NCBI RefSeq assembly: GCF_900105495.1
Contig: NZ_FNTF01000002.1
Location: forward strand, 124,001-188,000
Direction: 5' to 3'
DNA: 64,000 nucleotides
From: Pseudomonas frederiksbergensis
Lineage (GTDB): Bacteria; Pseudomonadota; Gammaproteobacteria; Pseudomonadales; Pseudomonadaceae
The notes under the pieces were generated by a model, which worked only from the letters and a program-made list of their open reading frames with translations, ran no database searches and was not told the DNA's origin. Made by a program: the position numbers and the translations under genes. Below are positions 1 to 8,063 of this stretch, one piece after another. Numbering within the stretch: position 1 is the stretch's first letter; each line of letters begins with the position of its first letter.

Positions 1-147
1 TTCATAGCACGACTTAAATATTAAATACGCGGTTAACGAGCTTGATGACAGTAAGTCCGACATGCCCTTATCTACTCTAATTTTCTGACGTTAGAACCAG
101 ATATCAGTTTAAAAATCTCAAACAAAGCTAAAAAGTCTCACACACAC

Positions 148-163
148 GTAGGAAACATCCTAC
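148..163. promoter_or_regulatory. 16-base palindrome upstream of the luxR-type gene
   Basis: GTAGGAAACATCCTAC has perfect 6-base arms around a 4-base centre and lies about 67 bases before the chosen start of the LuxR-type gene. LuxR-family proteins bind inverted repeats of roughly this size, so autoregulation is a reasonable guess. It is shorter than the classical 20-base lux box, and no second copy was noticed in the window. Confidence 0.35.
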
Positions 164-230
164 ACTCGCCTTCGTGCCAGAGACTGGATCCAAAATGGCA
201 CCCCCAAGTAACATCATCTGGAGAGACACA

Positions 231-962
231 ATGGAGAGGTGGAAGGAATCACAACTCAATCAATTATCACGGGCAACGGAGATTGAGACTGCCTACCGGA
301 TTTCACTCGGCTTTGCGAAAAACATTGGCTTTAAATTTTTCGCTTTTTCAACAACATACCAAACAAAAACTGACCACTTTAATACAGTCCAGCTCAACAA
401 CTACCCGACGGATTGGAACATTGAATATGAACAAAAAAATTTCAACGCAATAGACCCGGTAGTGGCTCACTGCAATCACTCCAGATTGCCTGTCCTTTGG
501 AGCGAAGAGCTTTTTTCCAAGACTCCCTGGTTGTGGGATGCGCTTGAGAAACAAGGATTGCAGCACGGCTGGTCGCATTCGGTGCATGACGAGGGCAGTG
601 GTGTTTGCAGCATTCTGAGCCTGGCCAGAAGCCATTGCCCGATCACTGCGTTTGAGCTGTATGAAAACCTTGGTTTCTCAGTGTTCATCGGGCGCCACCT
701 GCATGGCTTGATCGCACAGACACTGCCCAAGAAATCGGCGAAGCCGGTCGTGCCGCATTTGTCTCCCCGCGAGATCGATGTATTGAGGCTGGCGGCTGAT
801 GGCAAGACTGCCTATGAGAGTGCCAGAATCCTCAATCTCAGCGCCCGTACGGTTAATTTTCATGTGCAAAGCGCGATTCTGAAACTGGGAGTCAATAACA
901 AGATTTCCGCAGTCATCGCCGCAACCAAGGACGGTATTCTCAACAGCAGCGCGATTCGCTGA
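231..962 (+). CDS. LuxR-family (LasR-like) quorum-sensing regulator, no luxI seen
   Basis: Transcriptional regulator with an N-terminal acyl-homoserine-lactone-binding domain and a C-terminal LuxR/GerE helix-turn-helix (LSPREIDVLRLAADGKT onward). Aligned by eye with LasR, the ligand-pocket residues are kept: the W and Y of NYPTDWNIEY, the D of IDP, the W of LPVLW and the S of ILSL. This argues for an AHL ligand rather than the plant-compound subfamily, which loses the W and Y. The ATG at 231 is chosen because GGAGAG sits 6-7 bases upstream; GTG 174 and ATG 195 are in frame but have weaker sites. The 5' half is noticeably AT-richer than neighbouring genes, suggesting transfer. No luxI synthase is visible downstream; one could lie left of the window. 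The ligand is unknown. Confidence 0.85.
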   Translation: MERWKESQLNQLSRATEIETAYRISLGFAKNIGFKFFAFSTTYQTKTDHFNTVQLNNYPTDWNIEYEQKNFNAIDPVVAHCNHSRLPVLWSEELFSKTPWLWDALEKQGLQHGWSHSVHDEGSGVCSILSLARSHCPITAFELYENLGFSVFIGRHLHGLIAQTLPKKSAKPVVPHLSPREIDVLRLAADGKTAYESARILNLSARTVNFHVQSAILKLGVNNKISAVIAATKDGILNSSAIR

Positions 963-1137
963 GCCAAAAAACCTGCAAGTAATCCAAAAGAAAAAAACGT
1001 ACCATTTGCGGTCCTTCTTGAGTGATGACGTGTAAACCTTCACGGCGCAGTACACTCGGACGGTCTCGCCCGCTACAACGCCCTTGGGCGGCGGGACACC
1101 TGTTGATGACCCCGTTGATTACCCAGAGCCCCGCCTC

Positions 1138-2262
1138 ATGCCTTTGCTCGAAACACCCTTCGCCCGACTCGACCTGATCCGCCAGCCCGAACAGCAGAAC
1201 GAACCGCTGCAGGCGTTTGACGCCGCAGACGAATACCTGCTCACCCATCTGGCCGACCAACAGCCCTCGGCCGACACTCGGGTTTTGGTGCTCAACGACA
1301 GCTTTGGCGCATTGGCCGCCAGCCTGGCGGGCAAGGTTCAAGTGACCAGCAGCGGCGACTCGTTCCTGGCCTTTCAGGGGCTGGAAAAAAATCTGCTCCG
1401 TAACGGCCTGCCGTTTGATGCGATACCTGGCGTACCTGCCAGCGAAGCCTTTTCAGGCCCTTTCGATCGGGTACTGATCCGGGTCCCGAAAACTCTCGCC
1501 TTGCTGGAAGAACAACTGATTCGTTTGCAGGGCCAACTGGCGCCGGGCGCGCAGGTGATTGCAGCGGCGATGATCAAGCATTTACCTCGCGCTGCGGGCG
1601 ATCTGCTGGAACGCTACATCGGCCCGGTGCAAGCGTCCTTGGCGGTGAAAAAGGCTCGACTGTTGATCGCGACCGCTGAAGACAAAGCACCTGTCGCATC
1701 CCCCTACCCGACCCGTTATCGACTCGACGCGCCTGAGATCGAACTGCTGAATCACGCCAATGTGTTCTGCCGCGAAGGCCTGGACATCGGCACGCGAGCG
1801 TTTTTGCCGCACCTGCCGAAGAACCTCGGCACCGCGCGGGTTGCCGACCTCGGTTGTGGCAACGGGGTTTTGGCCATCGCCAGCGCTCTGCAAAACCCTG
1901 AGGCCCACTACACGCTCGTGGACGAGTCGTTCATGGCCGTGCAATCGGCAGCCGAAAACTGGCGCGCGGCGCTCGGTGACCGGGAAGTGGTTGTACGTGC
2001 CGGCGATGGTTTGGCGGGGCAGGAACCCCAGTCTCTGGACGTTGTACTGTGCAACCCGCCGTTTCACCAACAACAAGTCGTTGGCGACTTCCTGGCCTGG
2101 CGCATGTTCCAGCAGGCCCGAGAGGCGCTGGTCGTCGGTGGCGCGCTGTACATCGTCGGCAATCGTCATCTGGGTTATCACAGCAAGCTCGCGCGGTTGT
2201 TCCGCGGTGTCGAGCAAGTGGCGGCCACACCCAAGTTCGTGATCCTTAAAGCCCGAAAATAA
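1138..2262 (+). CDS. rlmG: 23S rRNA (guanine-1835-N2)-methyltransferase RlmG
   Basis: RlmG methylates G1835 of 23S rRNA with S-adenosylmethionine. The 374-residue product has the family's two tandem methyltransferase-like domains. The N-terminal one is degenerate. The C-terminal one carries the SAM motif DLGCGNG near residue 237 and the catalytic NPPF motif (CNPPFHQQ) near residue 305. The frame is open further upstream, but the ATG at 1138 gives MPLLETPFARLDL, the usual Pseudomonas start. The gene converges with the cio operon, and a hairpin lies between them. The assignment is firm at family level and the substrate is taken from the family. Confidence 0.92.
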   Translation: MPLLETPFARLDLIRQPEQQNEPLQAFDAADEYLLTHLADQQPSADTRVLVLNDSFGALAASLAGKVQVTSSGDSFLAFQGLEKNLLRNGLPFDAIPGVPASEAFSGPFDRVLIRVPKTLALLEEQLIRLQGQLAPGAQVIAAAMIKHLPRAAGDLLERYIGPVQASLAVKKARLLIATAEDKAPVASPYPTRYRLDAPEIELLNHANVFCREGLDIGTRAFLPHLPKNLGTARVADLGCGNGVLAIASALQNPEAHYTLVDESFMAVQSAAENWRAALGDREVVVRAGDGLAGQEPQSLDVVLCNPPFHQQQVVGDFLAWRMFQQAREALVVGGALYIVGNRHLGYHSKLARLFRGVEQVAATPKFVILKARK

Positions 2263-2270
2263 TCCCAGGC

Positions 2271-2298
2271 AAAAAAAACCCTCCGGCCAAGGAGGGTT
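2271..2298 (-). terminator. Intrinsic terminator of the cio operon
   Basis: AACCCTCC (2277-2284) and GGAGGGTT (2291-2298) form an 8-base stem with a 6-base loop, and eight A's lie on its left (2271-2278). Read leftward this is a stem followed by a U-run, so it should end the cioA-cioB-DUF2474 transcript. It also separates the operon from convergent rlmG. Confidence 0.85.
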
Positions 2299-2344
2299 GT
2301 GAATCCGTGCCGCAAGGCAACGGGATGGGATCTGCTGCAAAAAT

Positions 2345-2515
2345 TCAGTGGGTCGTCAGCCCCGCGGCATTCATGAACATGCGCATCAGGCTGGCCACGA
2401 TGAACAGCGCCACAACGCTACCGGTCCAGATCATCGCCAGCCAGCCGAGTCGCTGCCAGAGCGGCTTTTTCTCTGCTGCTTCGATTTCCTGCAAGGAATG
2501 TTTACCCGCCATCAT
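2345..2515 (-). CDS. DUF2474 small membrane protein, cytochrome bd/CIO-associated
   Basis: A 56-residue reading frame, MMAGKHSLQEI...GLTTH, follows cioB. It has a charged N-terminus, the motif KKPLWQRLGWLAMIW and one hydrophobic helix (about residues 24-46), which is the DUF2474 pattern. These peptides are encoded next to bd-type oxidases and are thought to play a part like that of CydX in E. coli, stabilising the oxidase. Two adjacent ATG codons (2515 and 2512) can serve as start; AGAGGAG sits about 7 bases upstream. The gap to cioB is about 57 bases, and the operon terminator follows the stop. The exact function is inferred from position and family. Confidence 0.85.
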   Translation of the reverse strand: MMAGKHSLQEIEAAEKKPLWQRLGWLAMIWTGSVVALFIVASLMRMFMNAAGLTTH

Positions 2516-2572
2516 CGCAATCTCCTCTGAAGAAATGGCGCAGGTCTCAGCCCTGCGCCACAGTCGCGCGTT

Positions 2573-3580
2573 CTAGTGATAGCCATCTTCATGGGTGACC
2601 TTGCCGCGGAACACGTAGTAGCTCCAGAAGGTGTAACCCAGGATAAACGGGATGATGAACAGCGTGCCCACCAGCATGAAGCCCTGGCTTTGCGGCGGTG
2701 CGGCGGCGTCCCAGATCGAGATCGACGGCGGCACGATGTTCGGCCACAGGCTGATGCCCAGACCGCTGTAGCCGAGGAAGATCAGCACCAGCGTCAGCAG
2801 GAATGGCGTGTAGTGCGCATTGCGAGCCACCGCACGGATCAGACCGTACATGGTCACCAGCACCAGGATCGGCACCGGCAGGAACCAGAACAGGTTCGGC
2901 AGGGTGAACCAGCGAGCGGCAATCTCGGCATGGGCCAGCGGAGTCCAGATGCTGACGACACCGATCACCGCCAACACCACGAAAGCCAGCGGCCGAGCCA
3001 GGTCATGCATCTGCTCCTGCAACTTGCCTTCGGTTTTCATGATCAGCCAGGTGCAACCGAGCAGCGCGTAAGCCACCACCAGCGCCACACCGCAGAACAT
3101 CGTGAACGGTGTCAACCAGTCCAGTGAGCCACCGGCAAATTGGCGATTGACCACCGGCAACCCATCAATGAACGCACCCAACGCCACGCCCTGGAAAAAG
3201 GTGGCGGCGACCGAACCACCGATGAACGCCTTGTCCCAGAGATGGCGCTTGTCGTCCTTGGCCTTGAAGCGGAACTCGAAGGCCACGCCGCGAAAGATCA
3301 GCCCGATCAGCATGAAAATCAGCGGCAGGTACAACGCCGAAAGCACCACCGAATAGGCCAGCGGGAAGGCCCCGAATAACGCGGCGCCGCCCAGCACCAG
3401 CCAGGTCTCGTTACCGTCCCATACCGGGGCGACGGTGTTCATCATCACGTCACGATCGGTCTTGCCCGGAATGAACGGGAAGAGAATCCCGATCCCCAAA
3501 TCGAAACCGTCCATGACCACGTACATCATGATGCCGAAGATGATGATCACGGCCCAGATCAGCGGAAGATCAATACCCAT
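2573..3580 (-). CDS. cioB: Cyanide-insensitive terminal oxidase subunit II (CydB/CioB)
   Basis: Subunit II of the bd-type quinol oxidase, 335 residues, the same length as P. aeruginosa CioB. It is an integral membrane protein with the family start (MGIDLPLIWAVIIIFGIMMYVVMDGFDLGIGIL) shortened here only by its first helix boundary; the DGFDLG motif and the W-x-GNETW segment are present. It partners CioA in the inner membrane to reduce oxygen to water from ubiquinol. It starts 3 bases after the cioA stop codon, so the two are translated from one message. The DUF2474 peptide gene follows. Confidence 0.95.
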   Translation of the reverse strand: MGIDLPLIWAVIIIFGIMMYVVMDGFDLGIGILFPFIPGKTDRDVMMNTVAPVWDGNETWLVLGGAALFGAFPLAYSVVLSALYLPLIFMLIGLIFRGVAFEFRFKAKDDKRHLWDKAFIGGSVAATFFQGVALGAFIDGLPVVNRQFAGGSLDWLTPFTMFCGVALVVAYALLGCTWLIMKTEGKLQEQMHDLARPLAFVVLAVIGVVSIWTPLAHAEIAARWFTLPNLFWFLPVPILVLVTMYGLIRAVARNAHYTPFLLTLVLIFLGYSGLGISLWPNIVPPSISIWDAAAPPQSQGFMLVGTLFIIPFILGYTFWSYYVFRGKVTHEDGYH

Positions 3581-3583
3581 GAG

Positions 3584-5023
3584 TCAAATCTCCTTGGTCA
3601 GGCTGGGGCTGTGGTCGCTGTCACCGTTGTCATCGGCGGCCGAAAGCGGACGGGCCGGCGTGCGTTTCTTGCCAGGACCACCCTCGTTGGTTTCCTTGCC
3701 TTCGTCGATCTTCGGCCCTTTGCGCACCAGGCGCATCATGTAACCCAGACCCGCACCGAACAGCGCGAAATAGACCACGACGAACATGATCAACGTGATG
3801 CTCATCTGCATGAAGCTGTGATTGGAGGACGCATCTGCCGTGCGCATCAGACCGTAGATCACCCACGGCTGACGGCCGATTTCAGTGGTGAACCAACCGG
3901 CGAGGATCGCGATCAGGCCGGACGGCCCCATCCACAACGCCAGGTACAGGAACGGTCGCGAGGTATAGAGCTTGTCGCGTTTACGCAGCCACAGGCTCCA
4001 CAGACCGGTGAAGATCATCAGCATGCCCAGCCCCACCATGATCCGGAACGACCAGAACACGATGGTCGAATTCGGCCGGTCTTCCGGCGGGAACTCCTTG
4101 AGCGCCGGGACCTGTTTGTCCAGCGAGTGCGTGAGGATCAGGCTGCCCAGGTACGGGATCTCTACTGCGAATTTGGTCCGTTCTTCTTTCATGTCCGGCC
4201 AGCCGAACAGAATCAGCGGGGTCGGCTCATCGCCGTGGTTTTCCCAGTGACCTTCGATCGCGGCGATTTTCGCTGGCTGATGCTTGAGCGTGTTGAGGCC
4301 GTGGAAGTCACCGATGACCGCCTGAATCGGCGCCACGATCAAGGCCATCCACATGGCCATCGACAGCATGGTGCGGATCGCCGGGTTGTCCTTGCCGCGC
4401 AGCAAATGCCAGGCCGCCGAGGATCCGACGAAGAAAGCGGTCGCGACGAACGCTGCCGTGGCCATGTGCATCAGGCGGTACGGGAACGACGGGTTGAAGA
4501 TCACCGCCAGCCAGTCCACTGGAATGACCTGGCCATTGACGATCTCGTAGCCTTGCGGCGTCTGCATCCAGCTGTTGGAAGCGAGAATCCAGAAAGTCGA
4601 GATCAGTGTGCCGATAGCGACCATGACCGTGGAGAAGAAGTGCAGATTGCGCCCGACCTTGTTCCAGCCGAACAGCATGACGCCGAGGAAACCGGCTTCG
4701 AGGAAGAACGCGGTGAGTACTTCGTACGTCAGCAGTGGCCCGGTCACGGAACCGGCGAAGTCCGAGAAGCGGCTCCAGTTGGTGCCGAACTGATAGGCCA
4801 TGACAAGGCCGGAGACCACGCCCATACCGAAGTTGACCGCAAAGATCTTCGACCAGAAGTGGTACAGATCGCGGTACGTGTCGTTATGGGTTTTCAGCCA
4901 CAGACCTTCGAGCACCGCCAGGTAACTCGCCAGGCCAATGGTGATAGCGGGAAATATAATGTGAAACGAAATGGTGAATGCGAACTGAATCCGGGCGAGA
5001 TCAAGTGCCTCCAAACCGAACAT
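3584..5023 (-). CDS. cioA: Cyanide-insensitive terminal oxidase subunit I (CydA/CioA)
   Basis: Subunit I of the bd-type quinol oxidase, 479 residues. It binds the haems and oxidises quinol. The N-terminal FHIIFPAITIG carries the haem-ligand histidine (about residue 21), and GRQPWVIYG marks the conserved quinol-site region. The Q-loop is short, as in the CIO subfamily rather than in E. coli CydA, and CIO is known to work in the presence of cyanide. The C-terminus is a charged cytoplasmic tail. It is the first gene of the operon cioA-cioB-DUF2474. An ANR-type box lies about 165 bases upstream. Confidence 0.95.
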   Translation of the reverse strand: MFGLEALDLARIQFAFTISFHIIFPAITIGLASYLAVLEGLWLKTHNDTYRDLYHFWSKIFAVNFGMGVVSGLVMAYQFGTNWSRFSDFAGSVTGPLLTYEVLTAFFLEAGFLGVMLFGWNKVGRNLHFFSTVMVAIGTLISTFWILASNSWMQTPQGYEIVNGQVIPVDWLAVIFNPSFPYRLMHMATAAFVATAFFVGSSAAWHLLRGKDNPAIRTMLSMAMWMALIVAPIQAVIGDFHGLNTLKHQPAKIAAIEGHWENHGDEPTPLILFGWPDMKEERTKFAVEIPYLGSLILTHSLDKQVPALKEFPPEDRPNSTIVFWSFRIMVGLGMLMIFTGLWSLWLRKRDKLYTSRPFLYLALWMGPSGLIAILAGWFTTEIGRQPWVIYGLMRTADASSNHSFMQMSITLIMFVVVYFALFGAGLGYMMRLVRKGPKIDEGKETNEGGPGKKRTPARPLSAADDNGDSDHSPSLTKEI

Positions 5024-5184
5024 AAGTCTTCCTCTGTCAGGTAATACCGGCTGAAGGCTTGCGGCCTACACCCACTGCCCCCACGGATATGGAGTGTGGC
5101 GAATTTGAATTCGTTCTTTTTTTACAAACATCACAACGTAGGGAGTCTGGCCATCTGGCCGCCGGATCAATTCCATGAACGGTC

Positions 5185-5198
5185 TTGATCTGGATCAA
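5185..5198. promoter_or_regulatory. ANR/FNR box upstream of cioA
   Basis: TTGATCTGGATCAA matches the ANR/FNR consensus TTGAT-N4-ATCAA exactly. ANR is the oxygen-sensing regulator of Pseudomonas, and it is known to control the cio operon in P. aeruginosa (repression at low oxygen). The site lies about 165 bases before the cioA start. The rest of 5024-5536 holds the cio promoter region and a paired REP element, with no gene. Confidence 0.8.
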
Positions 5199-5289
5199 GC
5201 AACGTTAAAAGAGTAGTCCCATTTTTGACGATGGACGGTGTGGTCTTTTGCCGCGTGACAGGTTGCCTCATACCGTCGCCGACAACCCT

Positions 5290-5422
5290 GTAGCAGCTGC
5301 CGAAGGCTGCGTTCGAGTGCGCAGCAGTCGTAAACCCGGCGGGCTCGAATCAACTGATACACCCACCGCGCATGAGTTTCACGACTGCTGCGCAGCCGAA
5401 CGCAGCCTTCGGCAGCTGCTAC
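5290..5422. repeat. Paired REP element (family A, GTAGCAGCTG)
   Basis: Two 42-base arms (5290-5331 and 5381-5422) are near-perfect inverted repeats, each beginning or ending with GTAGCAGCTGCCGAAGGC. They flank a 49-base spacer. The same arms recur at 33984-34114 and 55958-56085. This is the inverted-pair (REPIN) arrangement common in P. fluorescens genomes. It lies between divergent cioA and the MFS gene. Confidence 0.9.
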
Positions 5423-5536
5423 AAGGCTTATGAGCCCCGATCGGTGTCTAGCTAACGAAATTTCCCAACCCTGCAACTTCTGGTTACAGCTTGGTGATAA
5501 TCTCGCCCCTCACCTCGCTGAAAAACCGACCCCCAG

Positions 5537-6775
5537 ATGCCCAGCCAAGCGCCTTTGCTGTTACGTCATCACCGCCCTTTTATCGCGTTCTGGCTGGCTC
5601 GGGTGTTTACCGCCAGCGGTTTCCAGATGCTCACGGTGGCCATCGGCTGGAACCTCTACCAATTGACCGGCAATGTGCTGGACCTGGGCCTGGTCGGTCT
5701 GGTGGAGTTCGCCCCGCGGGTGCTGTTCATGCTGCACACCGGGCATGTCGCGGACCGTTATGACCGGCGCAAGGTCGCGGCCATCTGTCAGTTCCTGCAA
5801 GCGCTGATCGCCCTGTCGCTGGTCATCGGCAGCGCGACCGACAATGTCACCCGCGAGATGATCTTCATCCTCGCGTTCCTGCTCGGTGCCGCCCGGTCCT
5901 TCGAAATGCCGACCACTCAGGCTCTGTTGCCTAGCATCGTGCCCAGCGCGCTGTTCCCTCGCGCGGTCGCCGCCGCCCAATCCGCACAGCAATCGGCGAC
6001 GATCGTTGCCCCGGCCCTCGGCGGGTTGCTTTACGCCTTCGGCAGCGTTTGGGTCTATGGCCCGACGGTGATCCTCTACCTTATCGCCTGCCTGCTGATG
6101 CTCAACCTGCCTGCACGGCAGACACCGCTGAACAAGGGCAAGGCGACGCTGGATTCGCTGCTGGCGGGCATCCGCTTCATTCGTAGTCGCCCGGACATTC
6201 TCGGGGCGATTTCTCTGGATCTGTTTGCCGTCCTGCTCGGTGGCGCGACGGCGTTGCTGCCGGTGTTTGCCAAGGACATTCTGCTGACCGGCCCTTGGGG
6301 CCTGGGCCTGCTGCGGTCAGCGCCGGCAGTCGGTGCGCTGCTGATGTCGCTGTACCTGGCGAGATTCGCCGTGGAGCGCAAAGTCGGAAGGGTCATGTTC
6401 ACCGCCGTCGGTGTGTTCGGTGTCGCGACCATTGCGTTCGGCCTGTCGACCTCGTTCTGGTTTTCCCTGGCTGTGTTGGTGGTGTTGGGCGCGGCGGACA
6501 TGATCAGCATGGTGATCCGCGCCTCCTTCGTACAACTGGAAACCCCGGATGAAATGCGCGGCCGGGTCAGTGCCGTGAACGGTCTGTTCATCGGCGCTTC
6601 GAACCAATTGGGCGAGTTTGAATCCGGCTTGACCGCCCACTGGTTCGGCACTGTGCCGGCCGTGGTCATGGGGGGGATTGGCACATTGGTGGTGACCGGG
6701 GCGTGGATAAAGCTGTTCCCGACCCTGGCTAACCGCGACCGCATGCATGTGGCTGTGGAGGAAGTGAAGGTTTGA
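5537..6775 (+). CDS. MFS transporter (EntS/MFS_3-like exporter)
   Basis: A 412-residue inner-membrane protein with about 12 transmembrane segments. The MFS signature between helices 2 and 3 is present as GHVADRYDRRKVA. The closest type is the MFS_3 group, which includes the enterobactin exporter EntS and multidrug exporters. No siderophore genes are nearby, so no substrate can be named. The ATG at 5537 opens MPSQAPLLLRHHRPF, which is a typical start for this group; the ribosome site is weak. It stands alone, between the cio promoter region and the HigBA pair. Confidence 0.8.
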   Translation: MPSQAPLLLRHHRPFIAFWLARVFTASGFQMLTVAIGWNLYQLTGNVLDLGLVGLVEFAPRVLFMLHTGHVADRYDRRKVAAICQFLQALIALSLVIGSATDNVTREMIFILAFLLGAARSFEMPTTQALLPSIVPSALFPRAVAAAQSAQQSATIVAPALGGLLYAFGSVWVYGPTVILYLIACLLMLNLPARQTPLNKGKATLDSLLAGIRFIRSRPDILGAISLDLFAVLLGGATALLPVFAKDILLTGPWGLGLLRSAPAVGALLMSLYLARFAVERKVGRVMFTAVGVFGVATIAFGLSTSFWFSLAVLVVLGAADMISMVIRASFVQLETPDEMRGRVSAVNGLFIGASNQLGEFESGLTAHWFGTVPAVVMGGIGTLVVTGAWIKLFPTLANRDRMHVAVEEVKV

Positions 6776-6831
6776 AGCCGTTGCCGATCACACTTTTGCC
6801 GAGCAGGTGCAATACATAGATAGTGCATCAG

Positions 6832-6852
6832 GTGTAATGTGTCGCCTTACAC
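6832..6852. promoter_or_regulatory. Probable HigBA autoregulatory operator
   Basis: GTGTAA and TTACAC form an inverted repeat with 9 bases between them, ending 7 bases before the higB start. HigA antitoxins usually repress their own operon through such palindromes. A weak promoter candidate (TTGCCG at 6796, TAGATA at 6817) lies just upstream, so binding could block transcription or its early steps. Confidence 0.5.
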
Positions 6853-6859
6853 TTGTCCC

Positions 6860-7138
6860 ATGATCAAATCCTTTCAGCACAAAGGCCTTCGTGGCTTCTA
6901 TGAAACAGGTTCGACTCGCGGGATCCGGGCAGACCATGCGAAGCGTCTGTCTCGAATGCTTCAGTTCATGGACCGCGCAGCAGTACCTGGCGACCTTGAC
7001 ATTCCGGGATGGCGATTACACCCACTCAGGGGAGAGTTGACCGAATACTGGTCACTGAGCGTTTCGGGGAACTGGCGAATTATTTTTCGTTTTATCGGTT
7101 CGGATATCGAACTCGTCGACTATCTGGACTACCACTGA
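6860..7138 (+). CDS. higB: HigB/GraT-type toxin (RelE superfamily)
   Basis: A 92-residue protein with the HigB/plasmid maintenance killer fold: MIKSFQHKGLRGFYETGSTRG at the start, then PGWRLHPLRGELTEYWSLSVSGNWRIIFRF and the terminal VDYLDYH. Family members are ribosome-dependent mRNA interferases that cut transcripts during translation. Toxin-first order, with the antitoxin gene 13 bases downstream, is the HigBA arrangement. ATG 6860 is preferred to GTG 6839, which falls inside the probable operator. Activity has not been shown here. Confidence 0.88.
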   Translation: MIKSFQHKGLRGFYETGSTRGIRADHAKRLSRMLQFMDRAAVPGDLDIPGWRLHPLRGELTEYWSLSVSGNWRIIFRFIGSDIELVDYLDYH

Positions 7139-7151
7139 CAGGAGGCAGGAC

Positions 7152-7439
7152 ATGCCCATGCACAACCCGCCACACCCTGGCGAAACCCTTTTGATGGATG
7201 TATTGCCTGAACTTGGCGTCAGCGTCACAGAGCTGGCCCGGCACCTGCGATTTGCGCGTCCGCATCTATCGCGAGTGCTGCATGGCCACGCGCCGATCAG
7301 CCCTGATTTGGCAGTACGCCTGGAGCGGGCTGGAATTGGTAAGGCTCGAATGTGGCTAGGTGCTCAGACTGACTACGATCTCTGGCAAGCAGAGCAGCGT
7401 GAGCAACCGGTCATCGAACCCATTGCCACCCACGCCTGA
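7152..7439 (+). CDS. higA: HigA antitoxin (HTH/XRE family)
   Basis: A 95-residue helix-turn-helix protein starting MPMHNPPHPGETLLMDVLPELG, the typical HigA opening. The HTH runs through VSVTELARHLRFARPHLSRVLHG (about residues 25-47). Antitoxins of this family neutralise HigB and repress the operon by binding the palindrome ahead of higB. A strong GGAGG ribosome site sits 6 bases before the ATG. The gene is intact, so the module is probably functional. Confidence 0.88.
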   Translation: MPMHNPPHPGETLLMDVLPELGVSVTELARHLRFARPHLSRVLHGHAPISPDLAVRLERAGIGKARMWLGAQTDYDLWQAEQREQPVIEPIATHA

Positions 7440-7445
7440 CATTTT

Positions 7446-7997
7446 CTAGACCGCCAACTCCCCCGCCACCGCCGCTCGCGTGGCCTTGCCACAGAGTTGT
7501 TCCACCAGCGCCAGGGCGAATTGCAATGCCGCGCCTGAACCCTGGGCAGTGATGCAGTTGCCGTCGACCACCACCGGTTGATCGACAAAGTTGCATCCCG
7601 ACAGTTGATGGCTGGCCGAGGGCAGGCAGGTCATGCGCCGCTGACGCAATACGCCAAAGGCTTGCAGCGCCACTGCCGGAGCCTCGGCGATAGCGGCGAA
7701 CAGGCGCCCGGCCGCCGCCTGATCCTTGATCAATTGTTGCAGGGGTTGATGCGCCGCCAGGTGTTGCGCCCCCACGTCACCACCGGGCAGGACGATCAGG
7801 TCGAACGGCTGCGCCAGTACGTCCACCAGCATCGCATCGGCCGTCACTCGGGTGCCGCGCGCGCAGGTGAGCATGCGCCGTCCCTCGACACTGGCCACCA
7901 CCACTTCAACCTTGGCGCGGCGCAGCACATCGATCAGGGTTACTGATTGCAGGTCATCGATGCCCTCGGCGAGGGTAATCAGAGCTCTAAAGGTCAT
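7446..7997 (-). CDS. DJ-1/PfpI-family protein lacking the catalytic cysteine
   Basis: A 183-residue flavodoxin-like protein of the DJ-1/YajL branch (DLIVLPGGDVGAQ, TLIDVLRRAKVEVVVAS). In YajL the nucleophile elbow reads AAICAAPA; here it reads AAIAEAPA, so the cysteine is alanine (residue 104) and the next residue is glutamate. The glutamate that lowers the cysteine pKa (SEETEAV in YajL) is aspartate (GIDDLQSV). The codons at the site (gct atc gcc gag) are clear. The fold-level motifs are otherwise intact and the frame is unbroken. A deglycase or redox role as in YajL is therefore unlikely by the usual chemistry. Its role is unknown; the gene converges with higA. Confidence 0.8.
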   Translation of the reverse strand: MTFRALITLAEGIDDLQSVTLIDVLRRAKVEVVVASVEGRRMLTCARGTRVTADAMLVDVLAQPFDLIVLPGGDVGAQHLAAHQPLQQLIKDQAAAGRLFAAIAEAPAVALQAFGVLRQRRMTCLPSASHQLSGCNFVDQPVVVDGNCITAQGSGAALQFALALVEQLCGKATRAAVAGELAV

Positions 7998-8063
7998 GGG
8001 CGCAGTCCACTGGATGATCTTTAAAGCGTAGTCAGCTTTCCTGCCCCTTGTTCGAGCCTGCCA

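Noticed and set aside
3611..5044. Long open frame on the + strand opposite cioA (477 codons)
   Set aside because: It mirrors the cioA coding frame and its protein is rich in His, Arg and Asp/Gln without any recognisable domain. It is a high-GC antisense shadow.
5290..5422. Long palindromes first considered as CRISPR repeats
   Set aside because: They are single inverted pairs, not direct repeats with regular spacers, and no cas genes are present.
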